Part shown: positions 16,498-24,451 of the stretch, piece after piece
How positions within the stretch are numbered: the stretch's first letter is position 1
Layout of the letters: every line of letters begins with the position of its first letter
Position numbers and translations under genes: made by a program
Notes under the pieces: model-generated
The model's database searches: none
Told to the model about the DNA's origin: nothing
The model's input: only the letters and a program-made list of their open reading frames with translations
Origin: Nitrospinota bacterium
Lineage (GTDB): Bacteria > Nitrospinota > Nitrospinia > Nitrospinales > VA-1
NCBI GenBank assembly: GCA_014382285.1
Contig: JACNKA010000068.1
Coordinates: 1 to 36,754 of the forward strand
DNA: 36,754 bases
Direction of reading: 5' to 3'

Positions 16498-17706
16498 ATG
16501 ATTAAGCTCCAGATATCTAAAACACTCCAGAGCAAAATCCGCAAAGGCTATCCCTGGATTTTCAATTACCAGATCCAGAACCAGATACCTGAAGGGAAGC
16601 CGGAAAATCTGGGGGTGATTTACGATCACAATAACCGTTTTCTGGCTATGGGTTTGTGGGACCCGCGCGCCGAACTTTGTTTTAGAGTGTTGAGTCGGGG
16701 AAAACCTCAGAAAATTAACGGTGACTTTTTTCTGCAACGCTTACAGTCAGCAAAGGTCATCAGAGAGGCACTTCAGCATCAGGGGACGACGGGTTACCGA
16801 ATCATCAATGGTGAAAATGACGGGTTCCCAGGGCTTGTTCTGGATCGCTATGAGGACACCCTGGTTATAAAGCTGTATACCTCAAGTTGGTTTCCGTTTC
16901 TGAATGAACTCAGTGAATTGTTTCAAAAGGAATTCAATAGCAGGCAGGTGGTTTTGCGATTAGCTCAGAACATTAGCAATTCACTTGAACCTAATTCGAT
17001 TTATCGAGATGGACAGGTTTTGTATGGGAGTGAGAATTCTAGTTGGGTAGAGTTTAAAGAAAATGGTTTGAAGTTTTTAGCTGATGTTGTGAAAGGACAG
17101 AAAACCGGATTTTTTCTAGACCAGAGGGAGAATCGGTTAAAAATTCGTGGAATGGTTAAGGGCCGATCGGTGCTGAATGTTTTCAGTTATTCAGGTGGGT
17201 TTTCAGTATATGCGGTGGCTGGCGGGTGCAAGTCTGTGGTGGAGGTGGACAGTAATCCTTATGCGTTAAAAACATCTTTGAGAAACCTACAGCTAAATTT
17301 CCCCGACAAATCATTTCCGTCTCCAAACTTCATGCAAGAAGAAGGGGATGCTTTTCAGATACTGGCCAAAATGAAATACGAAAAACGTAGTTTTGATTTG
17401 GTGATATTAGATCCTCCTGCGTTTGCAAGAAACAAAAAACAAAAATCTCAGGCTTTGGAGGCTTATATCAGATTAGCTAAAGCCGGTGCGCAGGTAGCGT
17501 CTAAAATATTATTTGCGGCTTCTTGCACGAGACATGTGCAGGCAAATGAATTTTATGATGCAGTCTGTCTTGGGATTCGTTCTGCAGGAATAAAATATGA
17601 AGGGATTGCTAAAACGGGGCATGCTCAGGACCATCCGGCAACCTTCCCGGAGGCCTTGTATCTAAAATCCGCCTACTTCAATGTAGGGCGGTATGGTCAG
17701 AAATAA
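16498..17706 (+). CDS. RlmI-like class I SAM-dependent 23S rRNA (cytosine-C5) methyltransferase
   Basis: The 402-residue protein has the RlmI/YccW layout. An N-terminal PUA domain (about residues 1-75, starting MIKLQISKTLQSKIRKGYPW) is followed by a central linker domain (RIINGENDGFPGLVLDRY). The C-terminal Rossmann methyltransferase has SAM motif I VLNVFSYSGGFSVYA, motif II VVEVDSN and motif IV LDPPAFARNKK. The Cys in FAASCTRHV sits where the family has its catalytic cysteine. E. coli RlmI makes m5C1962 of 23S rRNA; the same target here is inferred. AGAGAG lies upstream of the ATG at 16498. Codon use is slightly more A/T-rich than in its upstream neighbours. Confidence 0.9.
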   Translation: MIKLQISKTLQSKIRKGYPWIFNYQIQNQIPEGKPENLGVIYDHNNRFLAMGLWDPRAELCFRVLSRGKPQKINGDFFLQRLQSAKVIREALQHQGTTGYRIINGENDGFPGLVLDRYEDTLVIKLYTSSWFPFLNELSELFQKEFNSRQVVLRLAQNISNSLEPNSIYRDGQVLYGSENSSWVEFKENGLKFLADVVKGQKTGFFLDQRENRLKIRGMVKGRSVLNVFSYSGGFSVYAVAGGCKSVVEVDSNPYALKTSLRNLQLNFPDKSFPSPNFMQEEGDAFQILAKMKYEKRSFDLVILDPPAFARNKKQKSQALEAYIRLAKAGAQVASKILFAASCTRHVQANEFYDAVCLGIRSAGIKYEGIAKTGHAQDHPATFPEALYLKSAYFNVGRYGQK

Positions 17707-17811
17707 CAACAGGTTGAAAGGGTGGCGGCGGTGTTGGTTGGGCGCTGAAACGATATTAGTTAATACGTTCGAAATTGAATTGAGAGTAAGTCTAATACTA
17801 TCAGCATAGGC

Positions 17812-17836
17812 CGATAAAAAAATCAAACTCTCTTGA
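17812..17836 (-). terminator. Weak candidate terminator of the histone-like gene
   Basis: On the minus strand, directly after the stop codon, ATCAA-GAGAGT-TTGAT is followed by a run of seven T. The 5-bp stem is A/T-rich, so termination would be weak. Confidence 0.35.
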
Positions 17837-18070
17837 TCATCTTTTTCTCTTTGTAGCTTTTTTCTTTGCAGCTTTTTTCTTAACCACTTTTTTCTTAGCT
17901 ACTTTTTTCTTAGCTACTTTTTTCTTCGTAGCTTTTTTCTTAACTACTTTTTTCTTTGCAGCTTTTTTCTTAACCACTTTTTTCTTTGCTACTTTCTTCT
18001 TAACTACTTTTTTCTTAGCTGCTTTTTTCTTAACCACTTTTTTCTTTGCAGCTTTTTTCTTGGTTGCCAT
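17837..18070 (-). CDS. Lysine-rich histone H1-like protein with pentapeptide repeats
   Basis: The 77-residue protein consists almost only of five-residue units KKK followed by two of A, V or T (KKKAA, KKKVV, KKKVA), after MAT and ending in KRKR. About 60 percent of residues are basic. Such tails are found in bacterial histone H1-like and AlgP-like DNA-binding proteins, so a nucleoid-binding role is likely. At DNA level this is a 15-bp repeat with a partial 30-bp higher order. The ATG at 18070 has AAGGAG 7 bp upstream; the frame stays open to 18130 but this start is clearly better. The repeat makes the gene prone to changes in copy number. Confidence 0.85.
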   Translation of the reverse strand: MATKKKAAKKKVVKKKAAKKKVVKKKVAKKKVVKKKAAKKKVVKKKATKKKVAKKKVAKKKVVKKKAAKKKATKRKR

Positions 18071-18288
18071 CAAGATCTCCTTTCTTACGTCATTCGGTAT
18101 TCGTTTCAGCGCCCAAATACCGCTTATCATTTTATGCGATACGCGTTTTAAGTCAAGTGAATATTAAGAAAAATTAATGTTTCGGAAGAGTTGTTGAGTG
18201 ACTGCGGAAATTAAAAATGCTGGACCGGCAGGCGCTGATTTTATCAGCCTTGATAAAACCCATGCTGACAAAGGGAAAAACACCTTGT

Positions 18289-18318
18289 TTGGTTTTTTTT
18301 ATTTTTTGCGCGTATACT
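18289..18318 (+). promoter_or_regulatory. Candidate promoter for pgeF
   Basis: TTGGTT (18289-18294) and TATACT (18313-18318) are spaced by 18 bp. A transcript from here would begin around 18325, which argues against the TTG at 18330 as start codon and for the ATG at 18372. Confidence 0.45.
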
Positions 18319-18371
18319 GATTTCGTTAGTTGAATGCTTTAAATGGGTTTAAAAGAATAGTTCTTTTTTTT

Positions 18372-19151
18372 ATGAATATTTTGCTTGAAAAGTTAAAATT
18401 TGCTCAGTTCGAAATGTTTCCGGAATTGATTCATGCTGTCAGCCCCCGTTGTTTCGAAAACGACCGAGGTGAAATTGAAGAGTTTTCTTTTCAGGGTAAT
18501 GGTGAATCGGGAAAATCCGGCGAGCATGTGAAGTTGTTTTTAGAGTCTATAGGGATAGAAAACAGCAGTCTGTTTCTGGTCAACCAGGTTCATGGCGATG
18601 AGATTTTTATATTGGAGGACCAGGATTTTGCTTGTAGTGAGGTTAGAAAAATTTCAGCCGACGCCTTGTTAACTCAACTTCATGGAAAGCCTATCGGAAT
18701 TTTTACTGCGGATTGTCTTCCCATCCTGATTTATGATCCGCGTTTGAAGGTGATTGGAGCCATACATGCCGGAAGAAGAGGCTCAGCACAAAGCATGATG
18801 TTAAAAGTGGTTAGGAAGATGGCCCGGGTGTATGGGTCCCGCCCTGAAGAGCTGGTAGCGGGGTTTGGGCCTGCAATCGGTGGCTGTTGTTATGAGGTGA
18901 GTGAGGATTGCATTCAACCTTTTAAAGACTTGTTTCCTGATGAAAAGAGTTTGTTTCGGTTCGGCCTGTCTGGCAACTATTTTTTGGACTTGATTGCAGT
19001 GAATAAATTAGAAGGTGAAAAGGCCGGGCTTCTACCTGAAAATATTTTTTTGATGGACCATTGTACTTGTTGTTCAACCCGAAACCTGTATTCCTATCGA
19101 CGCGAAGGAATAACAGGAAGAATCCTTACAACCATTATGTTGCGTCCATAA
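18372..19151 (+). CDS. pgeF: PgeF/YfiH-type purine nucleoside phosphorylase (laccase-domain protein)
   Basis: The product (259 residues from the ATG at 18372) belongs to the YfiH/LACC1 family. Members are now known as multi-copper-like folded purine nucleoside enzymes, and PgeF is also reported as a peptidoglycan editing factor. Conserved zinc and active-site segments are visible: NQVHGDEI, ADALLT, TADCLPILI, GPAIGGCCYEV and the C-terminal CTCCSTRNLYSYRREG. The usual HAGWRG motif reads HAGRRG here. The frame is open from a TTG at 18330, but the promoter position favours 18372. No clear ribosome-binding site is seen. The DUF6178 gene follows after 31 bp on the same strand. Confidence 0.9.
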   Translation: MNILLEKLKFAQFEMFPELIHAVSPRCFENDRGEIEEFSFQGNGESGKSGEHVKLFLESIGIENSSLFLVNQVHGDEIFILEDQDFACSEVRKISADALLTQLHGKPIGIFTADCLPILIYDPRLKVIGAIHAGRRGSAQSMMLKVVRKMARVYGSRPEELVAGFGPAIGGCCYEVSEDCIQPFKDLFPDEKSLFRFGLSGNYFLDLIAVNKLEGEKAGLLPENIFLMDHCTCCSTRNLYSYRREGITGRILTTIMLRP

Positions 19152-19182
19152 AACATTTTTATATTTTTCTGGTTTTAAAATA

Positions 19183-20979
19183 ATGATCGATAAAATTGAT
19201 AAAGAAAGTTCATATATGGGGGGAGATCTGCCATTTCCCGTGGAGTGGGTAAAAACCCAGCCGCGTAAGGTGGAAGATGTTTTGTCTGGCTTATCCGTTG
19301 AAGAACAAGTGCGATGTGTTCTTGGGCTTGACCCTCAACTGCAACAGCAACTGCTCGTGCTTTCGGAAAAAGCGGTTGAGGTGACTCAGTCCCTTCCCGT
19401 AGAAGAAGTTTATAATTTGATTAAGGAAGTAGGGAAAGAAGATTCCCTTGTGATTATAGCCATGGTTTCGCCGGATCAACTGCAATATATTTTTGATGTG
19501 GAGTGGTGGCAGGGCGACAAGTTTCAACCTAAGCAGGCATTGGATTGGATTGTTTTGCTGGATCAATGTCAGGACCCTGAAACTTTGCAATGGTTTTTGA
19601 GCGAGGACTTCGACCAAAAGGTGGTGCTCTTTCAAGCCTTTTTTAAAGTCTTTAAAAAGGATGAAATGACAGATTCCTACGAAGGTGTAGAGGAACTCGA
19701 GCATTTTACCCCTGATGGGGTCTATGACATTTTTTTCAAAGTTGATAACAGTAAAGAAATCAGAAAACTGCTACTTTTGCTCCATGAAAAGGATCAAAAC
19801 CTTCTTTATAATCTGCTGGAAGCGGTCATCTGGTATCCCGTTACCCTTACGGTGGAGAGGGCTTATCAATGGAGAGTGAACCGCACCGCTGAAAGGGGCA
19901 TCCCTGAGTTTCAGGAGGCGATGGGTATATACAGTAGTTTGGATCCCGAAACTTTAAAGTTAAAGTTGCCTTCCCTGGATGAACTCCCTTCAAGCCGGTT
20001 CAAGCTTTCTCCCAAATATCCTCTTGCTCATTTAGATGAGACGCTTTTTTTCACTCAATGTCTTGCCGTAATAGAAAGTGAGCATCGCCTGGAAACTCTG
20101 CGTTGGGAACTGGTGTATCTGGCCAATAAGGTTATTGTTGCTGATGGTTATGAGCTGTCATCCATGGATGTCCGCCAGAGAGCTCTGCGAAAAACACTGG
20201 GGTATATAAATATAGGTCTGGAACTGGGGGCCGAAGGCGATCTGCAGAAGGGAGCGGCTTTGCTGGGTCAGGTTTGGATGCAGTCATTTTTTCAGGTGGG
20301 TTATGAACAATTAAAGCAGGTACGATCTGCGGCAAGCTCTTTCATCAAGGAGAATAGCTCCTACATTGAAAATTTTATTTCGGCAACGGACAAGGAAAGG
20401 CTGGGTGCTTTGGTTTTTCGGTTTCCTCAGGTTATGGAAAAAATTGAGGACTCTTTTAATTGGCGCGATCTAAAATCTATGAAAGATATCGAGGTGGTTC
20501 GTGACTTTTTGGACCGATGGAAATTTTACAGTCGCTTTGTCCGGCAATGCCTGGGGCTGAGTGAGTCAACATTTCCGTCTTTGCCGGGTCAAATTAATGG
20601 CTCGGATACCGATGAATCTGTAAATCTGTTAACTTTGGTGACGACAGCATTGGCGCAGTATGTTCTATTTAAGCGGTTATCCTGTGAGCCGCTTGCTGAG
20701 GTGGCGGCAAAGAGTTTTCTGGAAATGATCTTTTTACCAGGCATTTTTCAGGATGAGGCAAGGTTGTGCAATGAAGACCTCTTCGCTGCCTTCGAGCAGG
20801 AGTTGCTAAAGGCTCCCATGGCCTGGACAGGCTCGGATAAGAAGTGTTTGCAGGACTTGCTGCAGGAATGTGCTGAAAATCTGGAAGCCCAGTTCGGCAG
20901 TCTGGACCTCACCCGCCCAATTGACTGGAAATTCACCCAAGGCCTCCTCATCACTGGGCGTGAAGCCAATGAGCAATAG
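19183..20979 (+). CDS. DUF6178 family protein
   Basis: The 598-residue protein looks soluble and helical, rich in Leu, Glu and Asp, with no signal peptide. It resembles the DUF6178 family, which I know only as large uncharacterised proteins of deltaproteobacterial-type lineages; the assignment is from memory and not secure. Recognisable stretches are LSGLSVEEQVRCVLGL near residue 35, LPVEEVYNLIKEVGKEDSLVI near 72 and ALDWIVLLDQCQDPETLQWFL near 120. The last residues, GREANEQ, and the stop codon are encoded by the first copy of a roughly 95-bp interspersed repeat that begins at 20952. The native C-terminus has therefore probably been replaced or extended. It is probably co-transcribed with pgeF. 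Confidence 0.65.
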   Translation: MIDKIDKESSYMGGDLPFPVEWVKTQPRKVEDVLSGLSVEEQVRCVLGLDPQLQQQLLVLSEKAVEVTQSLPVEEVYNLIKEVGKEDSLVIIAMVSPDQLQYIFDVEWWQGDKFQPKQALDWIVLLDQCQDPETLQWFLSEDFDQKVVLFQAFFKVFKKDEMTDSYEGVEELEHFTPDGVYDIFFKVDNSKEIRKLLLLLHEKDQNLLYNLLEAVIWYPVTLTVERAYQWRVNRTAERGIPEFQEAMGIYSSLDPETLKLKLPSLDELPSSRFKLSPKYPLAHLDETLFFTQCLAVIESEHRLETLRWELVYLANKVIVADGYELSSMDVRQRALRKTLGYINIGLELGAEGDLQKGAALLGQVWMQSFFQVGYEQLKQVRSAASSFIKENSSYIENFISATDKERLGALVFRFPQVMEKIEDSFNWRDLKSMKDIEVVRDFLDRWKFYSRFVRQCLGLSESTFPSLPGQINGSDTDESVNLLTLVTTALAQYVLFKRLSCEPLAEVAAKSFLEMIFLPGIFQDEARLCNEDLFAAFEQELLKAPMAWTGSDKKCLQDLLQECAENLEAQFGSLDLTRPIDWKFTQGLLITGREANEQ

Positions 20980-21141
20980 CTTGTAGAGGCCGGCAGTCGA
21001 TTACTCGGCTGCAAAAATCATTGTTATTTGCCGCCAGTGGCTCACCGGATTCGGCGTGAGGCCAATGAGCGATAGCTTATAGAGGCCGACAATCGGTTTT
21101 TGGTCTCGCAAGTCATTGTTATTTGCTACCGTGGCTCACTG
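20952..21141 (+). repeat. Two tandem copies of a roughly 95-bp interspersed repeat
   Basis: Copy A (about 20952-21045) and copy B (about 21050-21141) share GGCGTGANGCCAATGAGC, ATAGCTT, TAGAGGCCG, TCATTGTTATTTGC and GTGGCTCAC in the same order. Related copies occur at 26063 and 33911. Copy A overlaps the end of the DUF6178 gene and supplies its stop codon. The rest of the gap to 21236 holds no recognised gene. Confidence 0.65.
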
Positions 21142-21236
21142 GGGAGGATTTTTATTTTAAAACTGGCTGAAAAAGTGTAGACTTCGCACTTCATTTGTAT
21201 CCCGACATCTTTTAATTGTTCATGGCGAGGTGGGTG

Positions 21237-21401
21237 ATGACCGATCCCAAAAAAACTGTATCTCAACCCCAGAAAGAAGAACCCGCCCTTTGGGAGTCCT
21301 ACGGCTCTTTTCCGGTCTGGCTGTTGAAGTTGATTAATGCGCTGACCCCGAGTTTTCTGATATCGAAGTCTCCGGCTCCCAAAAGAAAGCTTCCCCAATA
21401 A
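21237..21401 (+). CDS. Small protein upstream of purH, unknown
   Basis: From the ATG at 21237 this ORF encodes 54 residues. A charged, Pro/Gln-rich N-terminus precedes a hydrophobic or amphipathic segment (SFPVWLLKLINALTPSF) and a basic tail (PAPKRKLPQ). AGGTGGG lies 3 to 5 bp upstream of the ATG, and the stop is 21 bp before the purH start, so it may be co-transcribed and translationally linked. I do not recognise a family. It could be a small membrane-associated protein or a chance ORF. Confidence 0.45.
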   Translation: MTDPKKTVSQPQKEEPALWESYGSFPVWLLKLINALTPSFLISKSPAPKRKLPQ

Positions 21402-21422
21402 ACTTAACGTTTTCCTACTTTA

Positions 21423-22973
21423 ATGAAACCCATTCAACGGGCATTGATAAGCGTATCGGATAAAACCGGTATACTGGAGTTTGCTATCGAACTTCAGAAA
21501 TCCGGTGTCGAGATACTTTCCACCGGCGGCACGGCAGACTTGTTGCGCAAGGGCGGAGTCCCTGTGATCGAAGTATCCGACTATACCGGTTTCCCGGAAA
21601 TGATGGATGGCAGGATCAAGACACTTCATCCCAGAGTTCACGGTGGAATCCTGGCTCGCAGAGATGTGCCGGAACATGTCAAGGCAATGGATGATCATGG
21701 AATCAGGCCCATTGACCTGGTGGTGATCAACTTGTATCCATTTGAGCAGACGGTAGCGCGAAAAGATTGCACCCTTGAGGATGCCATCGAGAATATTGAT
21801 ATTGGTGGGCCGGCGATGGTTCGATCTGCGGCGAAAAATTGTAAGGATGTGGTCGTGGTGGTGAACCCGGTCGAGTACAGCCTGATTTTAGCGGAAATAA
21901 AATCAGGAGACGTGGCTCTTGAGACACGCCGGCGACTATGTCGGGATGCGTTTGCGCACACATCTCGTTATGATTCCTTGATAGCAACTTATTTAACCGA
22001 AAGATGGCAGAAAGAGTCTGACTTCCCCCCTCTGTTGAACCAGCCGTTTGAGAAAGTGCAGGAACTGCGCTATGGAGAAAACCCTCACCAGTCTGCCGCA
22101 TTATATAAAGAAAGTTCTCCATTACCGTCAGAGATTGTTTCTGCTCAACAGCTTCAGGGTAAAGAACTCTCTTTTAATAATTTTATAGATTTAAATGCCG
22201 CCTGGGAGTTGGTCAAAGAATTTGATAAGGGTGCGGTGGCTATTATTAAGCACACCAATCCTTGTGGAGTGGCTCAGGGTGAGGACCAGTTAAAAACATT
22301 TATCGTTGCTCGTGAGGTGGACCCGACATCCGCATTTGGAGGAATTCTTGGGTTCAACCGACCGGTTACTGCCAAGACTGCCGAGGAAATCACTAAGAAC
22401 TTTGTCGAAGCCGTTGTAGCACCTGGTTTTGATCCCGAAGCTTTGAAATTGTTTGCCGCGAAGAAAAATGTACGCCTTATGCAGATGCCGAAGTTAGAGG
22501 CTACACCAGATTCTGGGAAATTTGATATGAAGCGGATCGGTGGTGGATTGTTGGTCCAAAGTCAGGATTCGGTGACCTATATTGAGGAACAGCTCAGGGT
22601 GGTCAGTGATAGAAAACCTGATGACCGGGAAATGGAAGACATGAAATTTGCCTGGGTCGTGGCCAAACATGTTAAATCCAATGCCATTGTTTATGCCAAA
22701 GACCAGGAAATTCTTGGTATTGGCGCAGGTCAAATGAGCCGGGTCGATTCTGCCCGCTTGGCAGTCGAGAAGGCGTGTAAGCCTCTAGAGGGAGCAGTTA
22801 TGGCCTCGGATGCTTTCTTCCCTTTCCGGGATTCCATTGACAAAGCGGCCAAACATGGCATCACTGCCATTATTTCACCTGGCGGGTCCATTCGCGATGA
22901 GGAAGTTTTACAAGCGGCTAATGAGTTCAAAATAGCTATGGTGTTTACCGGCACCCGACATTTTAAACATTAA
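21423..22973 (+). CDS. purH: Bifunctional AICAR transformylase/IMP cyclohydrolase
   Basis: The 516-residue enzyme catalyses the last two steps of purine synthesis: formylation of AICAR with 10-formyl-THF, then ring closure to IMP. The N-terminal cyclohydrolase (about residues 1-195) shows RALISVSDKTGI, ILSTGGTADLL, GRIKTLHPRVHGGIL and NIDIGGPAMVRSAAKN. The C-terminal transformylase shows LRYGENPHQSAAL, the catalytic KHTNPCG near residue 277 and DAFFPFRDSID. It ends in GTRHFKH, as is typical of the family. Length is normal. No ribosome-binding site is visible before the ATG at 21423, so translation may depend on the preceding small ORF. Confidence 0.98.
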   Translation: MKPIQRALISVSDKTGILEFAIELQKSGVEILSTGGTADLLRKGGVPVIEVSDYTGFPEMMDGRIKTLHPRVHGGILARRDVPEHVKAMDDHGIRPIDLVVINLYPFEQTVARKDCTLEDAIENIDIGGPAMVRSAAKNCKDVVVVVNPVEYSLILAEIKSGDVALETRRRLCRDAFAHTSRYDSLIATYLTERWQKESDFPPLLNQPFEKVQELRYGENPHQSAALYKESSPLPSEIVSAQQLQGKELSFNNFIDLNAAWELVKEFDKGAVAIIKHTNPCGVAQGEDQLKTFIVAREVDPTSAFGGILGFNRPVTAKTAEEITKNFVEAVVAPGFDPEALKLFAAKKNVRLMQMPKLEATPDSGKFDMKRIGGGLLVQSQDSVTYIEEQLRVVSDRKPDDREMEDMKFAWVVAKHVKSNAIVYAKDQEILGIGAGQMSRVDSARLAVEKACKPLEGAVMASDAFFPFRDSIDKAAKHGITAIISPGGSIRDEEVLQAANEFKIAMVFTGTRHFKH

Positions 22974-23108
22974 AAAGATCTCCCTGTTTCTGCATTTACC
23001 CGCACTCTCCTGATATTTCCTCCCCATTATTGCGCCGTAGCAGCTTGGACATCAAACTCTGTGATAGTCTGGGGCTAAACAGTTCCTCCCAAAAGCCGAT
23101 AAGTTATG

Positions 23109-23158
23109 AAGGTTTGGTCCTATTTTAAAAATGTTTAAGGACAGCAAACCAACCTTCA
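23109..23158 (+). promoter_or_regulatory. Imperfect stem-loop in the leader of the 23176 gene
   Basis: GAAGGTT (23109-23115) pairs with AACCTTC (23152-23158), and an inner GTCCT/AGGAC can extend the stem around an A/T-rich loop. It ends 17 bp before the start codon of the downstream gene, so it could influence its translation. Confidence 0.4.
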
Positions 23159-23175
23159 ACCGGGTCGAATAAATT

Positions 23176-23949
23176 ATGAAAAGAACCATAAAAAAGATCA
23201 TCAAGTGGATGATTTTTGCAGGGCTGATTTTTGGCGGATGGCAGGCCAATATTCGCTGGGAAGAATTCAAACCCGTTCTAGCCGAGTTGGAGGAAAAGGA
23301 CTCCGAAAAATACGCAAAAATGGTTGAAGAGGCCAAATCTTTTCATATTAAGGAGGCTGAGTTTCTCTACCGAGAAATAAAATCCATGACCCGTGAGGCA
23401 GTGATCACCCTGCGTTATGAAAAATGGAGAGAAAAAAGAAAAGCGGATAAGAAGTTTCATGAAAAATATTACGATGACGAATTACTGAACAGGATCAAGG
23501 TCCGAAAATCCTTCAAGGAAAATTACCAGTCTCGTATGGATGAAATACGTGAACTGACACAACGCCAACCTGTCAAAGTTCGGTTCGATCAATGGAAAAA
23601 AACTGAACCCTGGAAGCAAAGACTCATTCTCCATGAAAAATGTGTGAAGTATATAAAAATGGAAATGAAAGATCGAGAGGTTTTCCGGCAGGAGATGGAG
23701 GTTTCCAAGGTATCAACCCTTGTGGTCCAGCTTTCCAATGAATCGCTTCCTGTGGAGTTGCTTTGTAACAACCTGGTGCCGTCGGCAAAGTCGGCAAAAG
23801 AGACTCAGGAGGCGGTCTTGCGTTTGAAAGAAAATCTGAACTTTAAATATTACATCCGGTTATTGGAGGAGATAGGCATTCCCAGGCAAGAGATATTTCT
23901 TTTTAAAGACGAGTTGATCAGTAAGGCGAGGGACTACAATGATTTTTGA
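23176..23949 (+). CDS. Unknown N-terminally anchored, highly charged protein
   Basis: The 257-residue product starts with a basic segment and one hydrophobic helix (about residues 10-24, KWMIFAGLIFGGWQA). About 230 residues follow that are very rich in Lys, Glu and Arg and probably helical or coiled-coil (for example EEKDSEKYAKMVEEAKSF and RYEKWREKRKADKKF). I do not recognise a family. The N-in orientation suggested by the basic residues would place the charged domain in the periplasm. The gene stands alone: purH upstream is 202 bp away and the next gene is convergent with 1 bp between. The start codon lacks an obvious ribosome-binding site but is preceded by a possible stem-loop. Confidence 0.7.
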   Translation: MKRTIKKIIKWMIFAGLIFGGWQANIRWEEFKPVLAELEEKDSEKYAKMVEEAKSFHIKEAEFLYREIKSMTREAVITLRYEKWREKRKADKKFHEKYYDDELLNRIKVRKSFKENYQSRMDEIRELTQRQPVKVRFDQWKKTEPWKQRLILHEKCVKYIKMEMKDREVFRQEMEVSKVSTLVVQLSNESLPVELLCNNLVPSAKSAKETQEAVLRLKENLNFKYYIRLLEEIGIPRQEIFLFKDELISKARDYNDF

Positions 23950-23950
23950 G

Positions 23951-24451
23951 TTAAAGGCTTCTTGTTTGCTCAGGAAGAAGGGGCTGTTCTTTTTCCGCAG
24001 AGGTAGCCTGATGCAGGTCTTCTGTTAATTGTGTGATGGCAGTCGCCAGTTGTTTAATTTCGGTATTGGATTTAATTTCGGGCAGTTCAGTTGTTCCCCG
24101 CTCCTCTGCAAACCGCACCAGTTTTTTCAAGGGTCTGATAACCATGCTGACGGTGTAGAATCCGCCAATAACCGAAACCAGGCTCCCGACAATAGCCATT
24201 CCAATCATCTCATTTTTTAATTGCCCGGCACTGCGAATGACCCGACTCTTCAACAATTCCATTTGATCGGGAGCTAAATTTTTTGTGTCCATGGTTCCCA
24301 CAATCCTCTCAATCTGTCCCAGTTGGATGTAGAGAAAGAACGCGGCATATCCCAGGCAGGAGATGACAACGATGTATCCGGTCATTAACAGATTGATGAT
24401 GCTCTTTTTTTCTCCGGGTAGTTCGTCACGGAAAATGGAATTCTGCTTCAT
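23951..24451 (-). CDS. HAMP-domain membrane protein
   Basis: The 166-residue protein has two membrane helices (about residues 18-45 and 78-100) flanking a short periplasmic part. A HAMP linker follows (VIRPLKKLVRFAEERGTTELPEIKSNTEIKQLATAITQLTEDL). It has no kinase, cyclase or methyl-accepting output domain, so it is a stand-alone HAMP protein or a truncated sensor. Its ATG overlaps the stop codon of the M48 peptidase gene by 4 bp (ATGA), indicating translational coupling. A role in sensing envelope state with that protease is an inference. Confidence 0.8.
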   Translation of the reverse strand: MKQNSIFRDELPGEKKSIINLLMTGYIVVISCLGYAAFFLYIQLGQIERIVGTMDTKNLAPDQMELLKSRVIRSAGQLKNEMIGMAIVGSLVSVIGGFYTVSMVIRPLKKLVRFAEERGTTELPEIKSNTEIKQLATAITQLTEDLHQATSAEKEQPLLPEQTRSL

